Source: Punica granatum (taxonomy: Eukaryota; Streptophyta; Magnoliopsida; Myrtales; Lythraceae). Taken from it: a stretch of 64,000 nt of DNA. The DNA is taken from positions 8,308,001-8,372,000 of the forward strand of contig NC_045131.1 in NCBI RefSeq assembly GCF_007655135.1, given 5' to 3'. The notes under the pieces were generated by a model, which was not told the origin of the DNA, did no database searches, and saw nothing but the letters and a program-made list of their open reading frames with translations. Position 1 is the stretch's first letter. Each line of letters begins with the position of its first letter. A program made the translations under genes and the position numbers. Positions 34,173 to 48,130 of the stretch are shown one piece after another.

Positions 34173-36069
34173 TCAGTAAGTCCACTCCTGAGGCAGCCGG
34201 ATCTCATGGTTCGGCACTGCCTGCGGTCGGCTGGTCCTGTTCTGCTGAGCTGCGATGCCGTTTATCCCCAGGTTCCAAACACAATCTGAAAAGTTGAACA
34301 CAGAAAGGATGAATTAGAAGAAGAACATCACTCAGTTAAAAAACTGAAACAAGAAATAGATGAAGACTCCTTTTGTTTTCATTCAAATGCTTAAACGATC
34401 AGTTAGCTACACGTGTCTAGCTGCATTGAGCCCATATCCCACAATATCGACTTCGATCCGTCGCTTAACATGTTGATTCAGACTCTTCTTTTGTCTTCGT
34501 ACCTATAGATCTTGAAGATCAAGAAGTGAGCTCACCATTTTCAGGAGCCAAGCAGCCATTGAAGCGATGCTGAAGGTGGGGCTGAGCACCCACATTCTCC
34601 AGGTTCAAGTTCAGTGCTCGAATCACTTTATCCGGGAGGAGAACTGTCGCGCAAGCTGTTGATCGATCAAAGATAATAGAGAATCATCAGAGGGGTTTAG
34701 TTAAAAGATCAATTAATTTGGATTAAGATTAGATACGCCCAAAATGCACCATCACAATATTCAAAGTTCAAACACAACATCTATGTCGTTCAACTCAGCA
34801 GTTTCACCAATAAATGCGAAAGAATTAGATTCCTCATCCACCCCAGAGACCATAAACTTAGTCAAAATGGTGGACGAAGACATCCAACAGGATCCAAAAT
34901 CCACTGACACTGCCGTGCTTTAATAAGAAACCAAAATACAGAAAACACCACAAAAACACTCCAAGGACACCCACCGAGAAGTGAAAGTGACCCTAACCTG
35001 GCTTTTTGCGGGGCTCGGGTTGGGACCCAGCACGACGGGGCAAGAAGACGCCCGTCCCGGCGCACTCCCTCTTGCCGCTCGGAGGAGCTCCGAGGATGAC
35101 AGCCCTCATGCCCCCTCCACTCTGCTGCTGCTGCTGCTGCACAGATGGCCATGGGCTGGCTGCCGGCGCCACAAGTGGTCGCACAGCAGAGTCGGGTTTC
35201 CTTCCACCGGTTTGGGCTGCATGGTATGGCCCGTTAGCGGGCTTTGTGTTCATGCCCCAATTAGCTCCGGCGCGCTGCTGCTTCATGATTGCCTGCTGCT
35301 GTTTCAGCTGCTGAATCTGTGAAAACAGAACCGAAAAAGTTTTAGAAAATTTCTTGGAGGAACTGACAGAGCCAATCTCCAACCACTGTTGGGGGATTAA
35401 AATCTCCCAACTCACCTGATTAGCGACGAGCTGTTGATGAGAGAGCGAGTGGTGGTGATGGGAGTAGTTGAGTCCACCATCAGTGACATGGGTCTTCAAC
35501 GGAACAGGAACCGGAGAGCGCCTACCGGCTGCGCCGTACAGGCCTTCTCCGCCGGCCCTGCTGCGGCTGAGGGCGTAGAGCTGCTCGCTCAGCCTGAGGC
35601 GAGCAACCTCCCCGGCAGCCTCGCACAGCATGTCCCACCCGGGGCACAGTGTTGACTGCGGCGAACCCGACAGCAGTCTCACCTGAGAAGAAGCAGCAAG
35701 CTCCATCATCAGAACCAGAAACTACCCAAAACAGAAAAAGAGGAAGGAAGAAAGTGGAGGGGACATTCCTCCAGTGACAGTTACCTTGGAATCGGCGGTT
35801 TTGAAACCGTCATCGAGGTTGGAGTAGCCCATCTTTCGGGTCAGGTCGGCGAGGAGGTCCTCCTCGTCGCTCTCGGCCTCCAGAGACCCGAGGAGGGACT
35901 CGACCGGGGAGCTGAGACCCGATCTGGATCCGCACCCGAGCCTGCCAAGGCCGAAGCCATCTCCGGCGGTGGCTTTGGGGTTGAAGCTCTTCCTGCCCAT
36001 AAGGAAGTCCTCCTCGTTGAGGAACTGAGGGGGGAGCCAGAACTCGGCGTCGTCCAAGCAGTCAGCCAT
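34173..36069 (-). CDS. Conserved plant protein of unknown function (five exons, ends LPQEWTY)
   Basis: Five exons with GT-AG introns and consistent phase: 36069..35785, 35682..35416, 35316..34998, 34655..34536 and 34285..34173, giving 367 residues. The N-terminus (MADCLDDAEFWLPPQFL) is acidic and aromatic. Exon 1 also has SSPVESLLGSLEAESDEEDLLADLTRKM, exon 2 has GSPQSTLC and a His/Gln stretch, exon 3 a polyglutamine run from a CAG tract, then GTGVFLPRR. Exon 4 carries LLPDKVIRALNLNLENVG, and exon 5 ends EIRLPQEWTY. I recall a plant-only family with this start and end (Arabidopsis relatives probably At3g54000/At5g59050), but no established function. The acidic-aromatic start, Q-rich middle and absence of signal or membrane segments fit a soluble, possibly nuclear protein; that is inference. 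Confidence 0.82.
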
Positions 36070-36294
36070 GGCAAAGAGAGCACAGCAGTTCGGAGGCGGA
36101 GAGGGCCTTTAATGGAAGGATGTTGCTGCTCCCTCAAGGCTTAATAATGGAGGGCAGCACCCCACACACTCACAGTGGAGTTGATTTTGCTTCGGATACG
36201 GTGACTGTCTCAGGGGCCCAGAAAACAGCGAAGCACAGAGAGAGAGAGAGACAGTGAGAGTGGGGGGAAGGAGGAGGAGAGGAGAAACCGATGC

Positions 36295-36301
36295 TTTATA
36301 A
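36295..36301 (-). promoter_or_regulatory. TATA box of the five-exon gene
   Basis: TATAAAG on the minus strand, 226 bp upstream of the ATG, is followed by a C/T-rich leader with a CT microsatellite near 36238-36252. Transcription probably starts near 36265. Confidence 0.6.
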
Positions 36302-36309
36302 AAGGTTGA

Positions 36310-39300
36310 GGGAGGGGCTCTCCTCTCATCATACCGTAGCTGGAAGTTACCATGGTATTGGTGGACGAAGATTTTTTTTTTAAAATATCAAAAAATATAT
36401 ATATATATTTTTTTTCCGATAAATCACCAGCATCGTTTCCTTTATTACCTATGGATCGAGAGTAGTTATTTTATGAATATGTTTTGTCTTAGTCACGAGC
36501 TTAGTGTTTGAACTTTATAAGGCATGCTACAATCGAGTGTAACAAGCAAAGTTTGCGAGCTGCACCATCCGTTGTGATTAATTAAGACATGTAAGTCTCC
36601 GTTTTGTCTTTCTCTATCATTTTTACCTCTTCCGTCTCTCTAAATCGGAAAATTAATTTATATTGCAAAAAAAACCTGACTTATTTAACTTTTCGTGATT
36701 TCATAAAAAAATAATCATTAAAATATTTTAAATATTAATTTTATGAATGAATAAAATTCGAATTGAAATCTAATTTAAAGGGCTCACCGCACTTTTCAAT
36801 TGTCACATCGAAAAAAAAAAAACAAAGAATATGTGTTTTGAAAATCGAAGCAACACTGTCCTCAATGAGTACTCCAAGTCTTTAGATTTTTGTAGGAGGG
36901 CGGGGAATCGAGTTAGGAACGCCGGAGAAGAGGAGCGTGGGGCCAACGCGCCGGGTCCGGTGGGGCAGTGGCAGAGTTGCAAGCCAGGTAAGTTGTACAG
37001 AGATCCAGTTGAGTAGTGGGGTCATGGGATTGGGAGGGGAGGGTGGAGAGGGGTTATGAGTAGGGCCCACGACTGACAGTTTTCGGTACCCAAATAGGAG
37101 GGGGGGGGCATGTGACAGATGGGCCCCGGGGTTGAATATCTTTTTTCCTTTTTCTCTTTTCATTTTTTTTCCCCCCCTTCTCGCTTTATCTGGAAATTAA
37201 GGGGTGGGGGAAGTGTAGGGCAGCCACAGTGGGTGAGGAGTAGCCAATCACGGCCCCTTCAGGGACGTGGGCGGGTCTCATAGTACTGGGGAATGATTAT
37301 CGGGTGGAATTATTGTCCCAAAACATTATTTATCATCAATTATTCAACTGATAATTTATGAGTTTCGCCCAAAAATAGAAAAGGTTCGAGTGAAATTGAC
37401 TAAGAAATCGACATATATTGGTTGACGGCTTAAGTCGTCTTATCGAACTGACATATATCACAAGCATGCCAGCGGTTCATCGAAGCCGTCTCTTCGCCGT
37501 TGAGTTTTACTCCTCCTAGGTAAATTACATTACATGTGATCAATTCTATAAACTCGATCCAGTGGACTCAGATCTATATAACATACATGCCTGGAGTGGT
37601 TTGCATCATACTCAAGTTCACATATCGTGAGATTTAAGTTGTCAGTGATATTATACATGGACCGTGAAAATTAAAAAAGGATCTCAAGAAATTGCATTTC
37701 AGTAAACATGGGCTCAAGTTTAGAATCACAAAGTGGGTTTCATCTTCCATACGAGGGCGAAATTAATTATGAAGCAGGTTATCTCTTTCTCACTTGGATT
37801 AAATTGACCACGAGTTCCACATGGTGGCACAACAATCATTTATTGATCCACTGAAATTTACCTGGTGTCAAAGCGGATTACGTATTCGATTCACGCCACA
37901 CTAAGTCCAATTTTTAGATAGTCAAAGTGTCGCCTCGTGTTAGTTAGGCGGAAGTGTGAAACGTCAGGTCGAAGTGCAAAACTCGTGGTCAGTTTAATTT
38001 GATTTTTGAGAAAAATCTCGCCCCATAGTCAATTATCCCCATTCCCCTCTCGCATAAGTATGGAAGACGTTTAGGTCGTAGTTATAAGTCTCGAACACAG
38101 AGGTGGAAATCCAACTCGCAGTAAGTTTTTGAAAACAAATGTTCAAGTTTACGTGACAAGTAAAAATGTCAAAAATCACATGTTGTCACGTAATGGTGAA
38201 TGTTGAGAGTTCTCCGACATAATACCATGAGTTATAAAAGAATGAGTACTTCAGGGTCGCGATTTTGTGGCAGTTATCCAAGAAAGAAAAAAAGATTTAG
38301 TGGCAGTTAGGGGTAAGGTTGTTTTGTTACCTTTTGAATTGGAGATAGTTAAGGTCCCAATCACGGCCACCAAACTTCGTTTTGGGGACAATAGATGGAG
38401 AGAAAGCCCCAACCGTCGGGACTGCACCCTTTCTCCCTCTTCAAAAATTTCAAAAAGAGAGAGTTGGGGGACATTCCCAGCGGTGGGTGCTACCCCGTGG
38501 TGACTGCCCCCTATGGGATGTCATCGGAGGGCTTCGTCACCTCCAGCAAGCACCTCTGGGGAACAAGTCATCGGAGGGGGAGCTCCTGCCAATGATATAT
38601 GCCTACAAGAATTTTTTCATAATTTTTTAGTTTATTTTTAATTTTTATTTTGAAGTTTTTTTTTAAGTTTTAAAAATCACACTTACCGTAAAAAATTATT
38701 TTCTCATTGGAAAACGTATTTCGTAATGGAAAATATGACATTCGGACTAAAATGGAAAAAAAAAACAAAAGGTTAAATGATAAAAGTAAAGGTTTAGTTG
38801 AAAATGGTAAAGAGGTCAATAGTTGAGAACCAAAAGTTTTTTTTTTAAGCAAACCATTCACAGTTGAATTTTCGATATCAGTGTTGTTATATTCTTTTAA
38901 AATTTTAAAATCTCATTGGTATGAATTGTAATTTACACAATATCAAAAACTATTCAATGGATGCAAGTAAAATTTTCAATTAGGCAGGTTTTTATACACC
39001 TCATCTTGGAGGAATTAGTACTCTTTTTTTTTTTTCAAAATATAAGGTGGAATTACAAATTAAGCGAAAAAAATACTAAATTCCCTAAGTGATGTACTTA
39101 AAAATCTTCTTAATTCAAAATTTCACTCACATATTTTGAATAATCCTTAAGTATTGTATAAAATTATAACTTATATGATTGTGAGTATGATTTTAAATTA
39201 AGAGATTTTGAATTAATTATTAAGATAACAATGATAACATAGCATCAATGACTTGATCCCAATGCGGGGAGAAGAGGATTTTTTTTTTCTTTTTTTTTTT

Positions 39301-42300
39301 TCTTTCTGGTTGGGGTGGGGGTTAAAAAAGGGACAGGGGGATTGCTTTGCTTTCAGCTTTTGGACGGACCAATTCCATGAAACATCACTGCGCAAATCAG
39401 TGACCGGACGAGAAGATTTTCCCACTCTTTCCCTTTTCCTTCCTTTTTTTTTTTTGGTTCAATTTAAAATTTTACACAGTGAAAAATTGCCTCCTTTGTG
39501 CGCATGCAGATATATAGCTAAACTTAATAGTAAAATAGCTCATCCCAAAATACGATAAATTAATAATTTAACCCCCCAAAAAAAATCATATTTGCAGGCC
39601 AAGCCACGAACATAAAGTTAGAGTGAAACCTTTGCTGGAAATGGCGAGAGACCATAGGTCCATAGGTCCTTCCCGAGCATCTGAGGTTGCTCCAAATCTA
39701 TTTTATTTTTGCTCCCGCTTTATCCACGCAAAGTACCTTCTGATATCCGTATTAATGCTCGACTCAAGGATTATGAACATAACAAGGCAACCGTTTATCT
39801 CTTTCAATAATCGATCCCAGGGATTATCGCAAGTGGAAATCACTCAGGTTGTGCGCGATTCGAACTAATATACTGCAGTCCAGTCCACATGGTTGAGCAA
39901 TAGCACCCCAAAATAGGCATGCATGGAAAATTAAGTGGAAATCCAATTTTTAACACAGAATTGTAACCAAACACGTCAAATTTAATTTCAACATGTTAAA
40001 TACAAGCCATCTTAACGACGCATAACGTATATCAGGGACTTCCAGTCAATCCCAACTTGGGCTGGCCTCGTTTTTTTGAATCGGATTCGAACCGATGGTT
40101 AACAAAAGAAACTATCGGACGTTTTATATCTTCCCTATAACCGAGAAGTTTCTATAGTTGCCTTGACACACTGCATCTCCCGCTTTTGGATCGCCCACAT
40201 CTCCCTCACTTTCTCTTCTCTTAATAAGATCCAACGTTGTTAAGCAGGGGTCATAGGCACCATACCCGGGGGCTGGGGTCCTTGACGTAGGATGGGACTG
40301 CATGCTCTATCACGATCAAACAACCCTTGAGCGTGCTCGTTGTTATTATAATTACCTTCCGGATTGCGGCTATAATGACATGGGTTCACTCTGACACGCA
40401 ATTCTCCTACATGAGATGCGCCCGAGGCCCGCAGGCAATGTGGCATCGGATAGTGAGGGAAAGCGCTATCATCCCTTTCCAGGGTCGTGTTGAAAAATGC
40501 CTTCCCTTCCGTCTGTTTTAACGGAAAAACCACCCTTTCGTTTTGTGCCGGGGAGAGGTCATTTTTATTTCGGCTTGTCCTTTTCAAAATGTTATAAATC
40601 ATTCATACTGCTGCCGGCGTTAGACGGCGTGCTCTCCCATACATCGTACTATTCCTTCTCTCCCTCCCCACTCCCCCGGACGCGACATCCCTCCCGTCCA
40701 CTGAATTTAATGAATGCCTTCAAGTCACAGATTTTTTCTTCTTTTTTTTTTTTTAAATCTATTTGCCAGGATAAGCTCTACCTCTCCAGTAATAAATCAC
40801 AATATCATGTTCGATTGGTAAGAATCATTGTGGTACGATCATAAAAACATGATTATGCGTAGCCAGGAGGAAGTCTTATGTGATTTCTCCGGGTAAGTTG
40901 ATCTTTCGAAAAGTGATGATTCGATGTCATCGTGACACACAGAGCTTTCCACAGTTAGATGCGCGTCAATTTTGTGACGCACTACACCATTCAACGATGA
41001 GATGACTTCGTGTCTCAATGATACGAAGTCATACTTGGTCAATGTTCACATTATACCACAACCATACGTTTCATATGTTAAAAGGTGCTGTGCATGCATG
41101 TTAATTGTTTCCACTCAAAAAGAAAATTACTAAAAATTTCTACATTAAAGAGAGAGAAAAAAGAAGGAGGCAATAGGAAAATAGGAAAAAGAGAGAAAAC
41201 GACATCTCATTATTTTGCGGTGTTCCTTCCCTTGTGAGAGAAGTAAGGTCTCAGTGCGCAGTGATGACATTCGTCCAATCGATTTTGCCCACTAATTATA
41301 ACAAAAAAAATTTTACATAGCTTTTAATAATGAAGTTTGATAATGAAATTAAATTTGATTTGAGTAGATAAAAAATAAAAGTAATTGAAAGAAAGTAATG
41401 AATAATGTTGTTGAATTGAAAAAAAATTAAATAATTAAAAGAATTTAATGATTATGTTATTAAATTTTAAAAAAATATTAAATAATTGAAAGAGTTCAAT
41501 AGTAGCTCTTTTTTTTTTCCAATTCCTTTTCCGCCGAAAGAGTTGGATTTTCAAATTTTTTGTTTTATTTTTCTCTTCCTTTTGACTCTCTGCTTAGGAT
41601 TAACATGATTGCTTGCTCAAGATCATATTCCCCTGTCGACATGAGGATGAGATAATTACCTATTATGCCAACAATTGTCCGTGTGATTACCGCTTCTTGG
41701 CCGCCTCCTCTTTCGGATGTAATAAAAAGAAAACTAGATAGGATCGGCCCGATCACTTTCCCAAATAGATTGACAGCATACACCCACCGAATTAATTATC
41801 CTTTAAAGAATAATAACTCAAACTGAATCGGTCAGCAACTGTTCACGCTACTCTTGAGGACTAGCTCTAAAAATTCAATAGTTTGAGTATAGACTTCGTT
41901 CTTGTTTTGATTAATCAAGATCAATTTAAGGGAAAACGAGTGATTTCAAATTTGGACAATCGCGAAAGAGAAGTAGATGAATCATCTTGACAAGGACTTA
42001 AGCGGATCAACTGGATCTACTTTAGCTGCTGCCTCTCTTTGATTATTTGGATTAATAAGAGAAAAAGGCTAACACTGGTGCGAGCGTGACATGAATAGAT
42101 AACAACAACGTTGTTTGCGACACGTACATTAATTAAGGTGGAATATCAATATGAAGTGCTTGGCTTGGTGAACTCTAGGGAAGGAAGTATCAAATCATGC
42201 GATTCTACCTTTCAAGTGAATGCAACATATTGCATTTGGGAATCAAAATCACATCGACCCAAGTGAAAAAAACAATGGTCCCCCCATCAAATTTTTTTAC

Positions 42301-42960
42301 ATGGTGTCCTTTTTTCTGGTTGTTTTTTTTTTTTTGTTTTTGCTCCTTGTAATAAGGACATGTCAGAGGATGGAGAAGCATGTTTTTTGATAGCTTGTTC
42401 GGATTGTTGTGACAGCTTATACAAGGTTGTCGCCTTATCCAGTGCCTCCCCCCAAGTAAGCAATCATGTAGGACATATATACCATATATGAATTTTTTAA
42501 TTTTGTGCTATCATTCATAATAGCTGTCCATGATCGTTTCCTTCTTGCTATGTCGGTCCATTTGATTGATTGTAATTAATTTATATGAATCATGCACTCC
42601 TCTCTTTGCTTCAATTTGCAACGACATTTCTCCAAGAAATCATAGTGGTGGCACGCCGAATTCCATTTCGCGTCCTCAGATCTTAGTGGACCCATGGAAA
42701 ATGATTCCAGTGCCATGATAAAATAAAGTCATGCATTGGTAGATTTGATGGTGGAAAAGTGCAAAAACTAATATATTTTTAAGCCTTCGATATTTTATAA
42801 TTAGTTCCTACATTTTTTTATAAGATTTATTATCTTAAATACTCTAATCTTCCTATCTGTCCCACTTAAAATCCGTCCCATTAGCTCCTCAATCCAAATC
42901 ATATGGGTCCTCCCTGATCGTACGTACACCCAACGAGCATGGTGCATCGCCACGAACAAT
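36310..42960. other. Intergenic DNA without a recognised gene
   Basis: AT-rich, with GC-richer patches at 36890-37290 (a G-rich run and a CCAAT box near 37242) and 38340-38590. A 120-codon minus-strand frame at 40602..40240 is the longest and is unlike any family I know. Nothing here is called as a gene. Confidence 0.5.
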
Positions 42961-43447
42961 TTAGAGTAAATTTCACCGTACAACACGATATTTTAAAATT
43001 TTTTATCATATAACACATATCGTATTAATTTTATAAAATTGCACGATATTGTAAAATTTTTTCATAGCATAACACGGCATCAATTTTCCATCAATTCCTT
43101 AATGGAGAGTTGACGTGACCGACGTTGTGAGCCCATTTTGACTTTTTATGAGCTATGAAACTTTACACAGTATAGTATGAGACTTTAAAAATTTTCACAA
43201 TGAAGAATATATAATATTAATTTGTTCACGGTATGGCACGAAATTTTAAAAAATTTTACAATATAGCACGTATAGTATTAAGAGTTGGCCCGCAACGTCA
43301 CCGTCGTCGGCTCTCTGTTAAAGAATTGACGGAATATTGACGCGTGCTATGTCATGAAAAAAAAATCAAGATATCGTGTAATTTAGTGAAATTAATACGA
43401 TATGTGGTGATAATTTTCAAAATATCGCGATATACGGCAAAATTAAC
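42961..43447. mobile_element. Foldback MITE (Mutator- or hAT-like)
   Basis: Two arms of about 150 bp form an inverted repeat. The left arm runs from TTAGAGTAAATTTCACC through CACATATCGTATTAATTT to CCATCAATTCCTTAATGGAGAG. The complement of the right arm shows GTTAATTTTGCCG, CACATATCGTATTAATTTCA and CCGTCAATTCTTTAACAGAGAG in the same order. The 8-bp motif CGAACAAT flanks both sides (42953-42960 and 43448-43455) and is a good target-site duplication. There is no coding capacity. An 8-9 bp duplication with long arms suggests a Mutator- or hAT-mobilised element. Confidence 0.72.
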
Positions 43448-43865
43448 CGAACAATCTATGACGAGGTCCTGCGCGTCTTTCACCAAATTTTCATCTTCTT
43501 CTCTTTCCAATTACCTCCTACGCTAAAAATAGATTAACATTTATCACCAAGTGCATCTAGTTTTAGATGCACTGAATTCAATGGAAATTTAATGTTATCG
43601 TATATGTACCATACGATCAACTGCAAGCGATGTTAGAACTTTTACTTTGATGTAAAAAGTGATAAACTGAAGGAACACGTTGCGTTCAAACTGTCATAGT
43701 TTGAGCATGCAATAAAAATGACGTTCATTTTGTTCGGTAAGCTCACAACGAGACCAGAGCCGACTACAAAGAAAAGGTACGAAACACAAGGGCAAGGTAC
43801 CGAAACTCCCACAATATCAACCAATATTAGCGCTTCTAGACTGTCGGCGGCTGCTGATGAAAATC

Positions 43866-44318
43866 AAGATCCAATGATGATTGTATCATTCTGCACACGA
43901 ATTAGAATTACCTTTCCGATACGCGTTCCACATCTTGACGGTCCACGCTCTCTCCAGTAGTCTTGTGATAGCCCCGACAATTGGGGGAAATTGCGCGGCA
44001 CGTTGGCTAGAAGTTTACAAATTAATTTCGAGTGGGCCTCGAGGATCACCTCTCTGACTCCGGGCTTTTCACGCAGGTATGTTCCATCCCTGAAAGCGCT
44101 CCCCACAGCTCGGCTGTAGCTGCTGCGGCTGTACCGATATTGTGGGCGAAACCCGACACCCACTGACCACTCATCTCGGGTCTAGCCATTAACACCTCGC
44201 GCGCATCGCTCGGATTCCCGTGAGAAGCTCCCTCCGTGCTAAGCTTGACCCAACCGATTGGTGCGGGAGAGACCACTTGATCATTCTCCACTCTCTGTTG
44301 TTGTACAATCGGAGGCAC
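43866..44318 (-). pseudogene. RNase H-like domain remnant of a retroelement
   Basis: The minus strand reads GWVKLSTEGASHGNP, then WVSGFAHNIGTAAAATAELWGAL, and after a frameshift VREVILEAHSKLICKLL and SQDYWRER. This follows plant retroelement RNase H domains of the RVT_3 type (STDGAS-GNP, ELWGA, ES-DS). The usual catalytic Asp of STDGAS is Glu here, and the Asp of the ESDS motif is replaced (EAHS). There are at least two frame changes. It is an isolated fragment with no reverse transcriptase next to it, and GC-richer than its surroundings. Confidence 0.72.
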
Positions 44319-47300
44319 TAGTGGTAAAACTCCTCGTAACAGTGGGCTATATATAGAGGCTGGGGGCCCAACCAGATCGGTGAATTATCGCATATATCGT
44401 ATGTGCAGTCTATTGGTGTATCGGGATGCAGTTGCTCTCAGCTTTACAATCGATAAAATATTACCAAAGGGGGTAGATGCATGATCATTCTAAGCAGGGT
44501 AGACCTAGGATTTTGGTTGAGGGAGAAAGGTAAAAGGAAAGTTACTTTACAGAGTTAAAAAGAGCGAATATAAATAATTTCACTGAAAATAAAATAAAAT
44601 ATATAATTCTCATATAGCGTCAAGATTATAAAAGGGCGAGAGCAACCTTAACCCCCTTCGGTCCATCCTGATTCTAAGATGATCTGACAATTTATAAAAG
44701 CGTATTGATCTCTTGAATGGATCATAGTATTTCCTACTATTACCATTAATTATGGACTTGATACGGGGAGAATCTCCACAATGATAGTAACATGCATCTT
44801 GTTCACGGAGGAGTGACCTTTAAGATTGTTCCCAATTAGTCATTATATTCTCTCCCTATGTACATGTGTCCTTTTCCTTTCACTGATCTACTTTCTTTAG
44901 GCTGGCTTCTTAAAAGTAGGTCAGCTTCCATACCCAACGATTTGTTCTCTCTCTCTCTTTTTTTTTTCTTCTTGAAATATCTTTTTCTTTTTCTCTCAAT
45001 AGTCTCCCAATTTTAAATGAAGCACTATATATTTAAGAAACGGTGCGTGGTACAATGATACACATCTTCGTCTAAGAAACAAGAGGTTTCGTATCCGATT
45101 ATCAAGTGGGAGTTTATGTACTCTTTTATAGGTTTCAGTTTTTTTTTACTAGATCTATAAATATCTTTTTGTAGCTGAAAAATAAACTATATATTTATCA
45201 CTTATAAATTATAGCTAGTAAAATACCAAACAAGGGCAATTCAAACTGATATCTATTTGGATCTTTATCAATTTAAACAGATCTGTTATATGACACTTTT
45301 TTTAAGTAATGTAATCAGGACAATTTAGTTAGCAGAAAGACCCACTTGGAGGTCCCATTCCTTCACATGCCGTGGAATCTATTTAAGTCCGAAGGCACAA
45401 GCCTATGAATCCATTGACATCTAACCCACCATAGATATGCATAGCTTCAGTGGACTTCCACAGAAATCTCTGTAACTAGCTACCAAATCTTAATTCATGT
45501 CTCAGCTTGGTCAATCCATACGTAGCAATAATATTATCATGAATACTCTAGTCGTCGATATAGGTCAATCACTACGTATTTAAGTGATGGCAAACTACAG
45601 CCGGTAAAAAATATGATACTGTTGCGTCATACTTTTCATCAATCCTTGCATCGGCGTAAATTGTTGTCGATTCATCATTTACTCAAAATAGTGGTTTTTT
45701 TTTTCCTCGGGTTAATAGTCCCGATAGCAAGAGCCAGTGGGACAATCAGTAAAAAAGCATAAGTGGACTCTAAAAATCACTCTAGCTAGGATTGGATCTT
45801 TAGGAAAAATAATTCTCGGAGTAGGTCCAAAGTATTCATCATGAAGTATCAAGAAGATTGATAACTAATTAACGGGCCATCCTGTGATCTGAAATAATGA
45901 CAAATATAAAACTGATTAAATTATCATGATGAAAGTACACTACGAGAATGTGACTTAACGATAAATTAAATTTTCATTTGGTGAATTTTAGCTATAGTAT
46001 ATAAATTCAAACTTCACTGAAAGTATTTCGTGATTAATATCAATTAAAATTCACTAAAAAATTTTCATGATTAATATCACAACGATATCTAAACGGAATC
46101 AATGTTATCCAATAAATTGATAATATCGATAAACTCAATTTAAAAAAAAAAGCACCACCACAAAGAATTGGGGGGGGAATGGGAAAAGCAAGGACATGTC
46201 ACCTTGATTAGCGGGGGTGGAATGTAGTGGGTTTTATGTTATTTGTCCTGTCCTTAAGGTTGTCTTTTACCCTTAATTCATGATCGTGATTCATGACGAT
46301 ACGATTCATGATGGGGCTGCCTCGAAAATGTCCGCACAGAACAAAAATAGTTTGTACTCGAAAACAAAATTCCTCCTAAAACTTTGACCAAATGTGGGCC
46401 CACCCCCAAGCATCCAACTCTTTGACCCACACATGCCCCAAGGTTTCATTGGATCCCTCCGATCCGGTGCAGTTTCTGGCTGCTCTGTCTCTGCTAAATG
46501 TTTGTGGAGGTTAGCCTAAATTAAGCAGTTCATCCTAATGTTGTGTATTTTGTTATGCTCAATGGGGGTAATTAGAGGGTAATATATTTAGCATTGATAG
46601 TGTGACCTTTGGACCGAAAGAACAAAAAGAATTGTCAGTGAACGCATATCAAATCCGAACTAGTACTTGTAAAAAAAATAAAGAATATCATTTATTCATC
46701 TAACGATATGTTGTTTATACGTTATTAACTTGACAGTCCCGTGTGACGAGTCTTGGATGAATTGTTATGGAGTCCACATCTATGAGACAATACAAGCAGC
46801 TACTGTAACTAGATAAGATATATTATGTTTTTTTTTTCTCGGTGGAATCGCTAGGTAATAAAATTTCGATCACGGAGTAGTTTCGTTGGATAGCATGATG
46901 CCAACTTCTTGATAGCTCGTATACGACTGACTACTCACGTTTACATAGCTATGGGATCGTCCAAGTTAGGTGTTTGGGATGTGTATTAGGCTCGAAAACA
47001 TGAAAAGCACAACTCCTGAAAATCTGCTAGTGCTGTCAGATTGGTGCCAACCTGCAGGCTGCAGCATATATTGGCTAAAAGTGAAACCGAATCCTCTTCT
47101 TGTCCCCACAGTTAGTAAAAGTTAAATACAGCTAAGAAAGGGTTGTTTGATTTTAAAATAAAAATTTTATTTTATTTTGTTTAATTCAATTCTTTTATAG
47201 ATTCAATATTCATTACTGTTTTGTTTTGTTTTTTTAAATAAAAATATCTCACTCATATTTTTTTAATAATTTTTATAATTAATATTTTAATAATAAATTA

Positions 47301-48130
47301 TCTATTTTCTTTACTTTTATATATATATATATATATATATATTTCTCATACATCCATATAATTTTTCAACATTTGTAATAATTATTTTTTTTTTATCTTT
47401 TCTTATTTTTTAAAATTGAGTTAAAATCTTAACTCAAAAACCAAACACACCACAATCGCGTAAAATTATTTCAACCCTTTCGTCACTTATAAAAGGAGAG
47501 TGTAATATAGTGACAAATACTCTCACCTGATAATCAAGAGATTTCTGATTTAATATTCACTCGGACTATATGTGATCATTTATTAGCTATTATGATTTTT
47601 ATTTCATTATATTAAATCAACGCGACTTTCTCCTAATAAAAAAAGAGAAAAGGAATGGTTACTTGCACATATATATTATCTTAGCTACTTTTAGTCATGC
47701 AGGTACAATCATGAAAAGTCGATCGAGCAACTCGCAAAGAATTGGTGCGGTTCCTTGAATGGATTGGATCGAAGAGATTTTCTCTAAGCACAGAATTAGT
47801 CATCGGGCTAATTTCTGTATTATCCGTCGTCAGTGTCCAAACTATTGCTATGTATTGCTGGGGGTTGATCATCACTCATCAATCAAATGTGGGGGGGAAA
47901 AGCATAAAAACAAAAGGTTTGTTACCATACCACCGTCCGACAACCATTCATAATCGCCACCGTGTTTGTGTCCTTAAAAAGATACATAAATTCAAAAGCA
48001 AGTAGGATGTACGAACGATTCGAATCAAAGGGGGGCGAGATCTTTACGAAAGTGAAAAGGAAATAAGGGACAAATAGGCAAAAAAAAAATCATTAAAAAT
48101 AATAGTAAAATGTGAATTTCATTAAGAATT
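44319..48130. other. Intergenic DNA without a recognised gene
   Basis: AT-rich, with a MITE-like element (47141-47451) that contains an (AT)n tract (47319-47342). No coding sequence is supported. Confidence 0.5.
47141..47451. mobile_element. MITE-like AT-rich element
   Basis: The ends GGTTGTTTGATTTTAAA and, on the complement of the right end, GGTGTGTTTGGTTTTTGAG form a degenerate inverted repeat that continues inward as runs of T and A. It resembles the general plan of the element at 25031. It is non-coding, and the target-site duplication was not resolved. Confidence 0.4.

Noticed and set aside
40240..40602. 120-codon minus-strand frame ending GPQPPGMVPMTPA
   Set aside because: A Pro/Gly/Asn-rich tail recalled FLX-like proteins in a different frame, but no conserved coiled-coil or consistent frame was found.
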